Assembly: GCA_947501445.1 (NCBI GenBank)
Contig: CANMVS010000021.1
Location: 1 to 64,000 of the forward strand
Direction of reading: 5' to 3'
From: an uncultured Rhizobiaceae group bacterium
GTDB lineage: Bacteria > Pseudomonadota > Alphaproteobacteria > Rhizobiales > Rhizobiaceae
DNA length: 64,000 bases
Shown here: one piece after another, positions 18,016 through 26,904 of the stretch
Layout: each line of letters begins with the position of its first letter
Numbering within the stretch: position 1 is the stretch's first letter
Notes under the pieces: generated by a model
What the model was told of the DNA's origin: nothing
Database searches by the model: none
The model's input: the letters and a program-made list of their open reading frames with translations, nothing else
Position numbers and translations under genes: made by a program

Positions 18016-18557
18016 CAGAAATTTCTGCAAAGACGGATGGAAATCGAGCCAATAAATTATCAGTTGCGGTGGTGATGACAGGCGGCACGATTGCCAAGAG
18101 TTATGACCCTTCAACGGCGCGGCTGCATAATTACCAACCCAAAATAAAAGACCTCATTGGTGAACTTCGAACGGACGACCTGGACCTGACATTTATAGAC
18201 CTGATGCATTTGGACTCGCTGGAGATCGGTGAGCAGGAGCGTGTCAGGATTGTAGAGGTTGTTGGCCAGCTCGCCGCAACATATGATGCGGTTCTTGTTG
18301 CGCACGGCACAGACAGCATGGCGGTCACCGCTGAACGTGTGTGTGCGTCTTTGGTCCCGACCGAAGTTCCAGTGATTTTCACAGGTGCGATGATACCATA
18401 CTGCGTCAAAGGTTCCGACGCTGTTCAGAATGTAACCGAAGCTCTACTGGCACTGCGCATTTTACCTGCCGGCGTATATATCGCATTTCACAATCGTATC
18501 TTGTCTTTGCCAGGTGTGCGCAAAGATCATGAAAATCTGACCTTCGCAAAGGGATAA
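18012..18557 (+). CDS. Asparaginase-like protein, N-terminal domain only
   Basis: 181 residues carrying only the N-terminal domain of the L-asparaginase family. The nucleophile loop TGGTIA (23-28) and the second catalytic motif HGTDSM (Thr100, Asp101) are intact, followed by VIFTGAM. Full-length asparaginases have about 330 residues with a second domain, absent here because the aspartase begins three bases after the stop. Start chosen as TTG 18012, which forms a TTGA overlap with the UspA stop; the frame is open 15 codons further upstream. It may hydrolyse asparagine or a related amide, or bind one without turnover. Confidence 0.8.
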   Translation: MTEISAKTDGNRANKLSVAVVMTGGTIAKSYDPSTARLHNYQPKIKDLIGELRTDDLDLTFIDLMHLDSLEIGEQERVRIVEVVGQLAATYDAVLVAHGTDSMAVTAERVCASLVPTEVPVIFTGAMIPYCVKGSDAVQNVTEALLALRILPAGVYIAFHNRILSLPGVRKDHENLTFAKG

Positions 18558-18560
18558 GTA

Positions 18561-19982
18561 ATGCCACGGTTTGAATCTGACAGCATCGGAGAACGTGAAC
18601 TTCCAGATGGTGTGCTTTATGGTGTAAACACGCTGCGTGGTGCGGAAAATTTCGACATTTCCTCTCAGAAAATTGGTTGCGAACCTGCTTTCATACGCGC
18701 ATTGGCGTTCATCAAAATGGCCGCAGCAAAGGCCAATGGTGAAATTGCGGCTATCAGCGAAACTCAATGCAAAGCAATTGTTGCGGCGTGTGAAGAAATC
18801 ATTGCCGGCCAGCATCACGAGCAATTTGTGGTGGATATACTCGAAGGCTCCGGTGGCACATCGATAAACATGAATGCAAATGAGGTGATAACAAATCGTG
18901 CCCTGCAGATAATGGGGTTTAAGGCCGGTGACTATCAGTACCTCAATCCAAATGACCACGTTAATATCTGCCAATCAACAAACGATGTCGTGCCTTCGGC
19001 CGTGAAACTGGCTGTGCTCGAAAAATCAACCGCACTGGTCGAAGCACTTGGATTTCTGGCGGACACGTTAAAAGCCAAATCGAATGAATTCGCTGATATT
19101 ATGAAAATCGGCAGAACCTGCATGCAGGCAGCTCAGCCAATGACGCTGGGCCAGGAATTTGGCGGCTATGCTGCTGCCGTATATCGTGCTCGCACCAAAT
19201 CACAAGACATCGTCACAGATTTGATGACATTGCCGCTTGGCGGGACAGCGATTGGCACCGGATTGGGAACGATGCCCGGTTACACAGAGGCTGTGTATCG
19301 TCACCTGTCGGCCGATGTGGGCATTCAATTCAAACCTGCGGAAGATATGTTTGATGGTATGCAGAATTCAGACAGTTTCGCCAGGGTTTCCTCCGAGTTT
19401 CGTATTGCTGCAGAGGTTATCGGTAAAATCAGCCTGGATCTGGTCATCATGTCGTCTGGCAGCCGATCCGGGATAGGCGAGATTTTGCTTCCAGCCGTGC
19501 AACCGGGTTCATCCATTATGCCAGGCAAGGTAAACCCGGTCCTTCCCATGATGATGCAACAGGTGGCTTATGCCGTGGTCGGAAATGACGCAGCTGTCTC
19601 ACTGGCCTCTCTTGGTGGGCAACTTGAGATCAATCATTTTGAGCCAATCATTGCGTCGCGCATGTTTGACACAATGGACCTTCTCACGCGAGGTAGCCGA
19701 ATTTTTACCCAAAAATGCATCATGGGAATCAAGGCCAATGAAGAAAAGGCTTTGGAAAACCTGCTGGGTTCTTCCGCCTTGGCAACGGTTTTCGTGCCTG
19801 CTTTGGGCTATGCCAAAGTGTCGAAAATCGTCAAAGCATCCGAAGCCAGTGGTCAGTTGTTTGTTGATGCGATCACCGAACTTGGTTTGATGACACGTGA
19901 AGATATTCAGTCTGCACTCAAAGAGGCAGCGGGCATTCCATCTGAACGTCAAACAGGGAACCGGCAGGTGTCGAAAATGTAA
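18561..19982 (+). CDS. aspA: Aspartate ammonia-lyase (aspartase)
   Basis: Fumarase/aspartase superfamily enzyme of 473 residues, expected to convert L-aspartate to fumarate and ammonia. Aspartase-like stretches are YGVNTLRGAENF, YQYLNPNDHVN, and QSTNDVVPSAVKL. The flexible catalytic loop GSSIMPGKVNPV spans residues 316-327 with the likely base Ser318. The conserved GRT(H/Q)LQDA site reads GRTCMQAA here, so the specificity could differ from a classical aspartase. It is the last gene of the TRAP operon, and its ribosome site AAGGGA lies inside the end of the preceding gene. Confidence 0.85.
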   Translation: MPRFESDSIGERELPDGVLYGVNTLRGAENFDISSQKIGCEPAFIRALAFIKMAAAKANGEIAAISETQCKAIVAACEEIIAGQHHEQFVVDILEGSGGTSINMNANEVITNRALQIMGFKAGDYQYLNPNDHVNICQSTNDVVPSAVKLAVLEKSTALVEALGFLADTLKAKSNEFADIMKIGRTCMQAAQPMTLGQEFGGYAAAVYRARTKSQDIVTDLMTLPLGGTAIGTGLGTMPGYTEAVYRHLSADVGIQFKPAEDMFDGMQNSDSFARVSSEFRIAAEVIGKISLDLVIMSSGSRSGIGEILLPAVQPGSSIMPGKVNPVLPMMMQQVAYAVVGNDAAVSLASLGGQLEINHFEPIIASRMFDTMDLLTRGSRIFTQKCIMGIKANEEKALENLLGSSALATVFVPALGYAKVSKIVKASEASGQLFVDAITELGLMTREDIQSALKEAAGIPSERQTGNRQVSKM

Positions 19983-20043
19983 ATACCCGGCATCGTCGAT
20001 ATCAGGTCAGAGCCGCAACGATATAACAATCGCGCATGGCGCA

Positions 20044-20502
20044 CTATGCGTCAAATTGCGGTGCGAGTGTATTGATCTGCGTGAGCATCATGGCAAGGTT
20101 CTCACGGATGCGGTCTGTCAGCATGACGGCAATTTCGGGATATTCCTCCATCATGCGTTTGAACATGGGCCGGTGAATGCGCATGACCTCGCAGTCTTCG
20201 AGGGCCATGGCAGTCATGCGCCTGTTGGAGGGCGAAATCAGCGCCAATTCGCCAAGCAGATCGCCGGTTTTGGCTTCTGCAATCTGATGAGGCTTTCCTT
20301 TGGTATCGCGTTGCAGGAGTTTGAATTTCCCGGATGTAACGACAAAGGCGCTGTCTGCTGTCGCGCCTTCATGAAAGAGCGGACGCCCTTTGGCGATTTC
20401 CTTGCGCTCTGAGCCAAAAGCAATCAGACGCAGCATTTCCTCGTTAAATCCCGAAAACAGCGGCACCGCAGACAGAAGGGAGATATCGTCGGTCAAAGCC
20501 AT
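20044..20502 (-). CDS. Cyclic nucleotide-binding domain protein without DNA-binding domain
   Basis: 152 residues that consist only of a CRP-type cyclic nucleotide-binding domain (LFSGFNEEMLRLIAFGSER, VVTSGKFKLLQ, GDLLGELALISPSNRR) and a C-terminal helix. There is no helix-turn-helix, so it is not a transcription factor of the Crp/Fnr type by itself. Nucleotide-binding residues in the GELAL cassette look conserved. It lies next to a response regulator gene, 100 bp downstream of it on the same strand. AGGAGATT precedes the ATG. Ligand unknown. Confidence 0.85.
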   Translation of the reverse strand: MALTDDISLLSAVPLFSGFNEEMLRLIAFGSERKEIAKGRPLFHEGATADSAFVVTSGKFKLLQRDTKGKPHQIAEAKTGDLLGELALISPSNRRMTAMALEDCEVMRIHRPMFKRMMEEYPEIAVMLTDRIRENLAMMLTQINTLAPQFDA

Positions 20503-20602
20503 GGTAATCTCCTTTCTATTGTCGGGTTTGGTTATTTTTCAGGATTGCACCATTCAGCCCATGAATGTCAATCGAGCCCGCACCGTATGCGGGCCGGATT
20601 GC

Positions 20603-21286
20603 TCAGGGGATGATCTTGTAGCCGCCACTTTCGGTCACAAGAATTTCTGCGTTGGAGGGGTCCCGTTCGATTTTCTGACGCAGACGGTAAACATGGGTTT
20701 CCAGTGTATGTGTCGTCACACCGGAGTTATATCCCCATACTTCCTCAAGAAGCACATCGCGGGTAACGACCTTCTCATCGGCCCGATACAAATAGCGGAT
20801 GATTGCCGATTCCTTTTCCGTCAGGCGGATCTTGCCACCTTTTTCATCAAGAAGCAGCTTCTGGCTTGGCTTGAATGTATACGGTCCGACAGAAAATGTG
20901 GCATCCTCGCTTTGTTCATGCTGACGCAACTGGGCGCGCACACGGGCAAGAAGAACCGCGAAGCGGAACGGTTTGGTGACGTAATCATTGGCACCGGCTT
21001 CAAGACCAAGAATGGTATCGGAATCCGTATCATGCCCCGTCAGCATGATAATGGGTGCCTTGAACCCACCCTTGCGCAATAATTTGACGGCTTCGCGCCC
21101 ATCCATATCAGGAAGGCCCACGTCCATGATCAATAGATCAATGTGATTGTTGCGGGCAGACTGGACGCCCTTCGTCGCTGAGGACTCCTCGATGATTGAA
21201 AATTCCTCGTAAAGAGAAAGTTGTTCAACGAGTGTTTCCCGCAGGTCATCGTCATCGTCGACGAGTAGGATTGTTCTGGCTGTCAT
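20603..21286 (-). CDS. OmpR-family response regulator
   Basis: 227 residues from ATG 21286, preceded by GGAGGG. The receiver domain has the acidic pocket VDDDDD, the phospho-acceptor Asp in LLIMDVGLPDMDG (~residue 55), and Lys in NDYVTKPF. The C-terminal winged helix contains LTEKESAIIRYLY and TLETHVYRLRQKIE. No histidine kinase is adjacent. It is divergent from an L,D-transpeptidase gene, an arrangement I believe recurs in Rhizobiales and which might indicate envelope control; I do not assign a symbol. Confidence 0.9.
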   Translation of the reverse strand: MTARTILLVDDDDDLRETLVEQLSLYEEFSIIEESSATKGVQSARNNHIDLLIMDVGLPDMDGREAVKLLRKGGFKAPIIMLTGHDTDSDTILGLEAGANDYVTKPFRFAVLLARVRAQLRQHEQSEDATFSVGPYTFKPSQKLLLDEKGGKIRLTEKESAIIRYLYRADEKVVTRDVLLEEVWGYNSGVTTHTLETHVYRLRQKIERDPSNAEILVTESGGYKIIP

Positions 21287-21407
21287 GCAGTCCCTCCAAA
21301 TGCGAATGTGCTTTGTCTGTCTTCCGGCTTTAGATAGTCCTGTTCGTCCAATAGTAAAAGTGCTGTACACGCATTGCACACTCAGCTGTGATCCCGGAGA
21401 TCAAATC

Positions 21408-21965
21408 GTGATTGACAAGATAGACAAGGATTGCGTCAAAAGCCAAGCACTTCAATCGGTTATTGTGCGTCGTCACCCACGTTTTATTACAAAAGCTATC
21501 ATAAATGCAGATGGCCGGGTATTTGTGGCAAGTCTGGGGCGAAGTGGAATTAATGCCTTCAAGCGTGAGGGCGATGGCGCAACACCATTGGCCGCCATGC
21601 GGATCACTCATGGGTTTTACCGGGCAGATCGGGTGCAAATACCGCCGACACGTTTGGACATGAAGCCAATCAGAGCAGATAATGGCTGGTGCGATGCACC
21701 GCATCACGCCAGCTACAACCGGCAAGTCAGGCTGCCCTTTGCGCACAGCAGTGAGAAATTGTGGCGTGCGGACATGCTCTATGACATTTGCCTCGTTCTG
21801 GACTGGAATTACCGCGCCCGCAGTCGCCATCGCGGCAGTGCCATATTCCTGCATATTGCCAATCCGAACGGAAAGCCAACAGAAGGCTGTATCGCCGTCA
21901 GTCTGAGGGACATGGTCCAGCTTTTGCACTCTGTCGGTCGCGATACAATTGTGCGCGTTGGCTAG
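21408..21965 (+). CDS. L,D-transpeptidase (YkuD) family protein
   Basis: About 185 residues with the YkuD active-site region near the C-terminus: FLHIANPNGKPTEGCIAVS, containing the conserved His and the catalytic Cys in GCIAV. Such enzymes form 3-3 crosslinks or attach proteins to peptidoglycan. No clear signal peptide is seen with this start. GTG 21408 is chosen because CCGGAGA lies eight bases upstream; the frame is open 41 codons further up, overlapping the start region of the divergent response regulator. The TAG stop coincides with the end of a dispersed repeat. Confidence 0.75.
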   Translation: MIDKIDKDCVKSQALQSVIVRRHPRFITKAIINADGRVFVASLGRSGINAFKREGDGATPLAAMRITHGFYRADRVQIPPTRLDMKPIRADNGWCDAPHHASYNRQVRLPFAHSSEKLWRADMLYDICLVLDWNYRARSRHRGSAIFLHIANPNGKPTEGCIAVSLRDMVQLLHSVGRDTIVRVG

Positions 21966-22064
21966 AGGAATTCATGTTTTGACGGCATCGGTAAAACCTG
22001 AATGCATCAACAAAATCAAAGGCCGACACCGTTGTCCCATTTCTGACAAAACGTGAAACGGTCC
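21963..22064. repeat. Dispersed ~100-bp two-hairpin repeat, family 1, copy b
   Basis: Begins with the TAG stop of the L,D-transpeptidase gene, continues AGGAATTCATGTTTTGACGG and ends ACGTGAAACGGTCC. Same orientation as copies a and d. The central GCATCAACAAAATCAAAGGC block is intact. It lies between the transpeptidase and the convergent DUF1761 gene. Confidence 0.9.
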
Positions 22065-22111
22065 AGAGATTGGCGAAAGTCAAATCTGCGTGTCGTCTGA
22101 TTTCATAGGAT

Positions 22112-22519
22112 CTAGACTCCAAGCCAACCGATTATCGCGCCCATGGTCAACAGGACCAGCAGCCAGTGGGTGCCATCGATCAGGGTAAGGCTCCAGCCGA
22201 AACCCTGATAGCGGTGATTGACTGCCATTGTCGTGGCGACAAATCCCAACCAGACAAAAAAGGCTGATACCAGTCCGTTGATCAGGGTTACCTGACCATC
22301 ACCCAGATGTCCGATCACGCCTGCCAGAAAGACAGCCATGATCAGTTCGCATACGATCGAATTGATCATCAAAATTGGCGACATTTTGGCCTCTTCCGGC
22401 CTGATGCGTGCGGCCTTCATCCAGGGACCACCCAGGATGGCGTAGTACATACCGCCGATGATGAAAGCTGCAGCGGTTGATACAAGAACGGCAATGATGT
22501 TGATACCGGCAAAGTCCAT
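22112..22519 (-). CDS. DUF1761 family membrane protein
   Basis: 135 residues with four predicted membrane spans (for example IIAVLVSTAAAFIIGGMYY and WLLVLLTMGAIIGWLGV). The GGMYYAILGGPWMKA stretch in the first loop and the VNHRYQGF stretch before the last span are typical of DUF1761. Function unknown for the family. AGGAGAGGTG precedes the ATG. Last gene of the leftward tsaD cluster, 81 bp after the methyltransferase remnant, so it may have its own promoter. Confidence 0.8.
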   Translation of the reverse strand: MDFAGINIIAVLVSTAAAFIIGGMYYAILGGPWMKAARIRPEEAKMSPILMINSIVCELIMAVFLAGVIGHLGDGQVTLINGLVSAFFVWLGFVATTMAVNHRYQGFGWSLTLIDGTHWLLVLLTMGAIIGWLGV

Positions 22520-22600
22520 GGTGCACCTCTCCTGAAGAATTTTGCAAGTTGAGACTACAGCAACTCAGAGGGGGCGAAAACAGACCTGATTCCAGTGCAT

Positions 22601-23026
22601 TCAGACATATTGCCAGACAAGTGTTCGTTTGACGTCAGCGTCTTCCAATTCCCGGACAACCGGAACCTGGTAGGTTGCAAGCAATTTCAGGCGTTGCTGG
22701 GGACAATAGGCGCGTCTGGGATCCCCAATAAGCACCGTCGCACCGCGTGTACTCAAGGCATCAAACCAGGGTATCAGATCAGCGGCCAGAGACGTATCAT
22801 AGAATACGTCTCCGGCCAGAATAACCTGCCAACCATCAAGGCCCTGACCGCCAGCCCATGCAAAAGCCCAGTAGGGTGACGCCAGCCCCAGTGCTTCCAG
22901 GGCTTCCTCACCCTTATGCCACAGCGTATCTTGCTGTGTTGCCAGATGAAGCCTGATTTCCGGCACATGGGGCGGTGATGAAATCGTGCAATTCCCGGCA
23001 ATAGATTTCTGCAGCTCAGGTTTCAT
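22601..23026 (-). CDS. Class I SAM methyltransferase with in-frame deletion of the cofactor-binding core
   Basis: 141 residues, while this nicotinamide N-methyltransferase-like family is normally about 215-220. The N-terminal part (PPHVPEIRLHLATQQDTLWH, then YWAFAWAGGQGL) runs directly into the C-terminal part (VILAGDVFYDTSLAADLIPW, GATVLIGDP). The missing 75-80 residues include the SAM-binding motif I (V-L-D-x-G-x-G-x-G) and the following strands. The join lies near 22840 and keeps the frame. The product is therefore unlikely to bind SAM and is probably a pseudogene that is still open. It sits 45 bp after the EVE gene in the tsaD operon. Confidence 0.75.
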   Translation of the reverse strand: MKPELQKSIAGNCTISSPPHVPEIRLHLATQQDTLWHKGEEALEALGLASPYWAFAWAGGQGLDGWQVILAGDVFYDTSLAADLIPWFDALSTRGATVLIGDPRRAYCPQQRLKLLATYQVPVVRELEDADVKRTLVWQYV

Positions 23027-23071
23027 GGCCGGTGTGTAGACATAAGCCGACGCAACACGGCACCCAAGGCC

Positions 23072-23500
23072 CTAGCGGGGTGGATTGTCCAGTCCTCCCA
23101 TCCGGCAGACTTCGAGATATTCATCTTCGCTGACGGGTTGAACGGATAGCCGCATGGAGGTTACCAGTGGCATTTTACTGAGTGCCGGATTGGCCTTTAC
23201 GTCTTTCAGCGTCACCGGGACCGGCATGTCACACACGGCCTTGATGTCCACGCATTCCCAGCGTTCATCATCTGTGGTTGAATCAGGATGAATTTCCTTG
23301 CAGACCTCAATAATGCCGACAACCGCCAGCCCTTCGTTGGAATGGTAGAAGAAGCCCCTGTCACCCAGTTTCATGGCACGCATGTTGTTGCGGGCCTGAT
23401 AGTTGCGGATACCGTCCCATTCTTCGCCGGCTTCACCCTTGGCTTTCTGGTGATCCCAGGACCATTTGAACGGTTCTGATTTAAACAGCCAATAGGCCAT
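23072..23500 (-). CDS. EVE domain-containing protein
   Basis: 142 residues forming one EVE (PUA-like) domain from the start MAYWLFKSEP to the end. Hallmarks are WDGIRNYQARNNMRAMKLGD and FFYHSN. EVE domains bind modified bases in DNA or RNA; the cellular target here is unknown. GGAGGGGT precedes the ATG, and the gene starts three bases after the YciI stop, so it belongs to the tsaD-gpsA-yciI operon. Confidence 0.9.
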   Translation of the reverse strand: MAYWLFKSEPFKWSWDHQKAKGEAGEEWDGIRNYQARNNMRAMKLGDRGFFYHSNEGLAVVGIIEVCKEIHPDSTTDDERWECVDIKAVCDMPVPVTLKDVKANPALSKMPLVTSMRLSVQPVSEDEYLEVCRMGGLDNPPR

Positions 23501-23503
23501 GCT

Positions 23504-23797
23504 TTACCCCTCCGGATTGTTGAAGACCCAGTTGTAGGGTCGGATTTCCACTGATGCAAACAGTCCTGCTATGGCATAGGGGTCCCTGGCCGCGATGGAC
23601 TGCGCTTGGGCCAAATCATCTGCCTTTATGATAACCAGACTGCCGCAAGGCTTTTCATCAGCATCCAGAAAAGGACCAGCGATTTTCAGGATGCCGCGAT
23701 CATTCAGGTCGGTGAGAAAGGCAACGTGATTCGGCCTCACCTTCATGCGCAGATCAAGACTGTCGGGTTTATCATTGCAGGTCAGTGCATAAAGCAT
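23504..23797 (-). CDS. YciI-like protein
   Basis: 97 residues with the YciI dimeric ferredoxin-like fold: YALTCNDKPDSLDLR, RPNHVAFLTDL, and the conserved catalytic-looking His in that stretch. The second half shows AGPFLDADEKPCGSLVII and ARDPYAIAGLF. Some relatives remove halogen or act in aromatic degradation, but most have no known role. It lies 10 bp after gpsA and 3 bp before the EVE gene, in a conserved operon. Confidence 0.87.
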   Translation of the reverse strand: MLYALTCNDKPDSLDLRMKVRPNHVAFLTDLNDRGILKIAGPFLDADEKPCGSLVIIKADDLAQAQSIAARDPYAIAGLFASVEIRPYNWVFNNPEG

Positions 23798-23807
23798 TGG
23801 CGGTTCC

Positions 23808-24812
23808 TTAACGGTGATTGGAATTTTCGGATTTCAGTGGTCTGCTCATCAGCGCATCAATCGCCTCCTCGACGCCGACGGATCCTTGCAGGACTGCCGC
23901 GATTGACCGGGTGATTGGCATATCAATGTTTTTTTCAAGGCTGATACGGGCAGCAACACCCGCGGTATAGGCACCTTCACTGAGCGGCGCATCGGGCACC
24001 GTCAATTCTTCATGTTTGCGACCCTTACCCAATGCCAGACCGAAGCGCAGATTGCGCGACTGATGGCTGGTTGCAGTCAGCACAAGATCGCCAAGGCCAG
24101 ACAGGCCCGCCATTGTGTCGGCTTTACCACCGTGCGCTGCGGCAAAGCGCATCAATTCCGCCAGACCACGGGCAATGAGTGCTGCACGTGCCGATTCACC
24201 GAGGCCACGGCCCTCTACGATGCCGCAGGCTATGGCCAGTACATTTTTGAGCGCGCCGCCGGTCTCAACGCCTTTGACATCATCGGAGGCATAAAGTCGA
24301 AACCTGTTGTTTGACAGTTTTGCAGCCAATCGGTCGGCCAACTGGATATTGCTGCAGGCAAGTGTCAGGGCCGTCGGCAGTTCGCGGGCAATTTCACCAG
24401 CAAAACCGGGACCGGAGAGCGCAGCAACAGGATTGTCGGGAAGTTGGCTTTCCAGCACATCGCTGAGAAACAGGCCGCTGGTCTGCTCAATGCCCTTTGC
24501 ACAGATAATGAGGGCAGCCTCAGAGGAAAATACTGTTTTTAACCGGGCTGCCGCATCGCGCAGTGATTGCGCCGGAACGGCGAAAAGAACAATTTGTGCG
24601 CCCGTCAGATCGGTCATGTCTGCGGTGATCGTCAAATTGTCCGGCAATGCCACGCCCGGCAATGCCGGTTCATTGCGGCGTGTGGCCTGTACCGTCTGCA
24701 TACGTCCACTGTCACGCCCGAAAAGGGTGACTTTCTGGCCGCTTCGAGCTGCAACACAGGCCAGGGCGGTTCCAAAGGCACCGGCACCGATGACAACAAC
24801 CGGGGCACTCAT
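23808..24812 (-). CDS. gpsA: Glycerol-3-phosphate dehydrogenase [NAD(P)+]
   Basis: Reduces dihydroxyacetone phosphate to sn-glycerol 3-phosphate for phospholipid synthesis. 334 residues. The N-terminal Rossmann motif is [13 protein letters not shown]; other marks are [16 protein letters not shown], the catalytic-lysine region [17 protein letters not shown], and [13 protein letters not shown]. The ATG at 24812 overlaps the tsaD stop (ATGA), which fixes the start against 20 upstream in-frame codons. Confidence 0.95.
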   Translation of the reverse strand: MSAPVVVIGAGAFGTALACVAARSGQKVTLFGRDSGRMQTVQATRRNEPALPGVALPDNLTITADMTDLTGAQIVLFAVPAQSLRDAAARLKTVFSSEAALIICAKGIEQTSGLFLSDVLESQLPDNPVAALSGPGFAGEIARELPTALTLACSNIQLADRLAAKLSNNRFRLYASDDVKGVETGGALKNVLAIACGIVEGRGLGESARAALIARGLAELMRFAAAHGGKADTMAGLSGLGDLVLTATSHQSRNLRFGLALGKGRKHEELTVPDAPLSEGAYTAGVAARISLEKNIDMPITRSIAAVLQGSVGVEEAIDALMSRPLKSENSNHR

Positions 24813-25900
24813 GCTTTTGCCCCGCGTTTGCCGTGTCCAATGATGGATGCAGAGCTGGAATCCAGTGGCCATCGCGGACGTGGCGCGACGTCAAGACCGT
24901 CCGGTGGCAGATCAATAGCCATTCTCTCAGCGCCCGCCCAGGCAATCATGACAGCGTTGTCGGTGCAAAGCTCCATGGGTGGCGCAACCAGTTCAAAATT
25001 ATGCTCACCACATAGTTCAACCAGCGCTGATCTGATTTGCTGATTGGCAGCAACACCGCCGGCTACAACCAGTTTTGGTGCAGGAGCGCCTTCCTCGGCA
25101 TTGAAGCGTTGAAGGCTTCTGCCAACCCGTTCTTTCAATGTGTTGGTGATGGCCAATTGAAATGAGGCACAAATATCGCAAACATCGCGATCATCCAGGG
25201 GAGCAATGGCCTGCGCCGTTTGTCTAACGGCTGTTTTCAATCCGGAAAAGGAGAAATCGAGGCGTTTTTCACCGCGCAAAGGCCGTGGCAAATTGAAGCG
25301 TCGCGGGTCCCCATCGCGCGCTGCAATTTCAACCGCCGGACCGCCAGGATAGGTCAGACCAAGCAATTTTGCTGTTTTGTCGAAGGCCTCGCCAAGCGCA
25401 TCATCGATCGTTGTTCCCCATCGTTGGTAATCGTTAACACCGCGCACCAGAACCATCTGTGTGTGACCACCTGAAACCAGAAGCAGCAGATAGGGGAATG
25501 CAACATCATCGGTCAGCCGGGCTGTCAGCGCGTGCCCCTCCAGATGGTTGATTGCATAAAGTGGCTTGCCCGTGGCTGTTGCCAAAGCCTTACCCGTCAT
25601 AAGGCCAACGATGAGACCTCCGATGAGACCTGGCCCTGAAGTGGCAGCGATTGCATCCATTTGGGAAAGCCTCATTTGGGAACCATGAAGGGCCTCTTCA
25701 ATCAAACCATCCAGCTTTTCAACATGGGCGCGCGCGGCGATCTCCGGCACAACGCCACCGAATGCCGCGTGTTCTTCCAGCTGGCTGAAAACGATTGAAG
25801 ACAGGATTTTTCCACTGCCATCTGCATTGCGACGAACGACGGCCGCAGCCGTTTCATCACAACTCGTTTCAATGCCCAGAATGTGTATTGGTGTTTTCAT
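24809..25900 (-). CDS. tsaD: tRNA N6-adenosine threonylcarbamoyltransferase
   Basis: Catalytic subunit for t6A37 formation on ANN-decoding tRNAs, 363 residues. ASKHA fold with the start [13 protein letters not shown], the metal-binding HLEGH (residues ~119-123), [26 protein letters not shown], and [18 protein letters not shown] 25900 gives the family N-terminus; the frame extends 55 codons upstream into hemC's leader without support. First gene of the leftward operon and divergent from hemC, 72 bp apart. Confidence 0.95.
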   Translation of the reverse strand: MKTPIHILGIETSCDETAAAVVRRNADGSGKILSSIVFSQLEEHAAFGGVVPEIAARAHVEKLDGLIEEALHGSQMRLSQMDAIAATSGPGLIGGLIVGLMTGKALATATGKPLYAINHLEGHALTARLTDDVAFPYLLLLVSGGHTQMVLVRGVNDYQRWGTTIDDALGEAFDKTAKLLGLTYPGGPAVEIAARDGDPRRFNLPRPLRGEKRLDFSFSGLKTAVRQTAQAIAPLDDRDVCDICASFQLAITNTLKERVGRSLQRFNAEEGAPAPKLVVAGGVAANQQIRSALVELCGEHNFELVAPPMELCTDNAVMIAWAGAERMAIDLPPDGLDVAPRPRWPLDSSSASIIGHGKRGAKA

Positions 25901-25972
25901 AACCCGTTTCAAAGATTGCAGAACGTGAAATTCCTGTTTACCTGTGCCTCTGGTAATAACGGAACCCGCAAG

Positions 25973-26902
25973 ATGCAAACAAAACCTTTTCGCATTGGTA
26001 CTCGAGGCAGCCCCCTGGCCCTGGCACAGGCTGTTGAAACCCGTGATCGTTTGATGGCCGCCCACGGTTTTGCCAAGGACCTGTTTGAGATTGAAGTTAT
26101 ATCCACCAAGGGTGACCGGGTGACCGATCGGGCGCTTTCAGAGATTGGTGGAAAAGGGCTCTTCACACAGGAGATTGAGGCTCAGCTGGCTGACGGGCGC
26201 ATTGATTTTGCAGTTCACTCGTCAAAGGACATGGCAACAACCTTGCCTGAAGGACTTTATCTGTCAGCGTTTTTGCCACGCGAAGATGTTCGCGATGCCT
26301 TTATTGGCGGTTCTGCAAAATCAATCAGTGAATTGCCGCATGGGGCCGTCGTCGGTTCATCATCATTGCGCAGGCAGGCACTGATCCGCGCCATGAGGCC
26401 GGATATTGAAGTGGTGATTTTTCGCGGCAATGTACAAACACGCATGCGCAAGCTCGAAGCGGGCGACGTTGACGGTACACTGCTGGCACTTGCCGGTCTT
26501 CGTCGTCTGGGTCTGGAAACCCATGCAACGGATGTGATGGATACGGCTGCCTTTTTGCCTGCGCCGGGCCAGGGCGCCATTTGTATTGAAAGCCGTCAGG
26601 GGGATGCGCGCATCGATGCAATGCTCGAACCGATCAATCATCCTGCAACCGAAGATGCGCTTGCATGCGAGCGGGCCTTTTTGGGTGCGCTGGATGGTTC
26701 GTGCCGTACACCCATTGCCGGGCTGGCGACAATCAAGGGTGACAAGTTGTCATTTAGCGGTCTTATTTTAACCCCGGATGGCAGCCAGCGATTTGACATT
26801 GAGCGTCAGGGATCTGCTGGTGACGCTGTTGAGATTGGCGCCCGCGCCGGAGCGGATATAAAGGCCGCCGCCGGTCCGGGATTTTTTGAAAGCTGGACCT
26901 GA
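25973..26902 (+). CDS. hemC: Hydroxymethylbilane synthase (porphobilinogen deaminase)
   Basis: Assembles four porphobilinogen units into hydroxymethylbilane in the cytoplasm. 309 residues. Marks are [54 protein letters not shown], and the dipyrromethane cofactor Cys near residue 244 in [11 protein letters not shown]. The ribosome site before ATG 25973 is weak (GGAAC). hemD starts two bases after its stop. Confidence 0.95.
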   Translation: MQTKPFRIGTRGSPLALAQAVETRDRLMAAHGFAKDLFEIEVISTKGDRVTDRALSEIGGKGLFTQEIEAQLADGRIDFAVHSSKDMATTLPEGLYLSAFLPREDVRDAFIGGSAKSISELPHGAVVGSSSLRRQALIRAMRPDIEVVIFRGNVQTRMRKLEAGDVDGTLLALAGLRRLGLETHATDVMDTAAFLPAPGQGAICIESRQGDARIDAMLEPINHPATEDALACERAFLGALDGSCRTPIAGLATIKGDKLSFSGLILTPDGSQRFDIERQGSAGDAVEIGARAGADIKAAAGPGFFESWT

Positions 26903-26904
26903 GT

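Noticed and set aside
19897-20412. A 171-codon rightward frame opposite the cyclic nucleotide-binding gene
   Set aside because: The opposite strand has a recognisable domain and a good ribosome site; this frame has neither.
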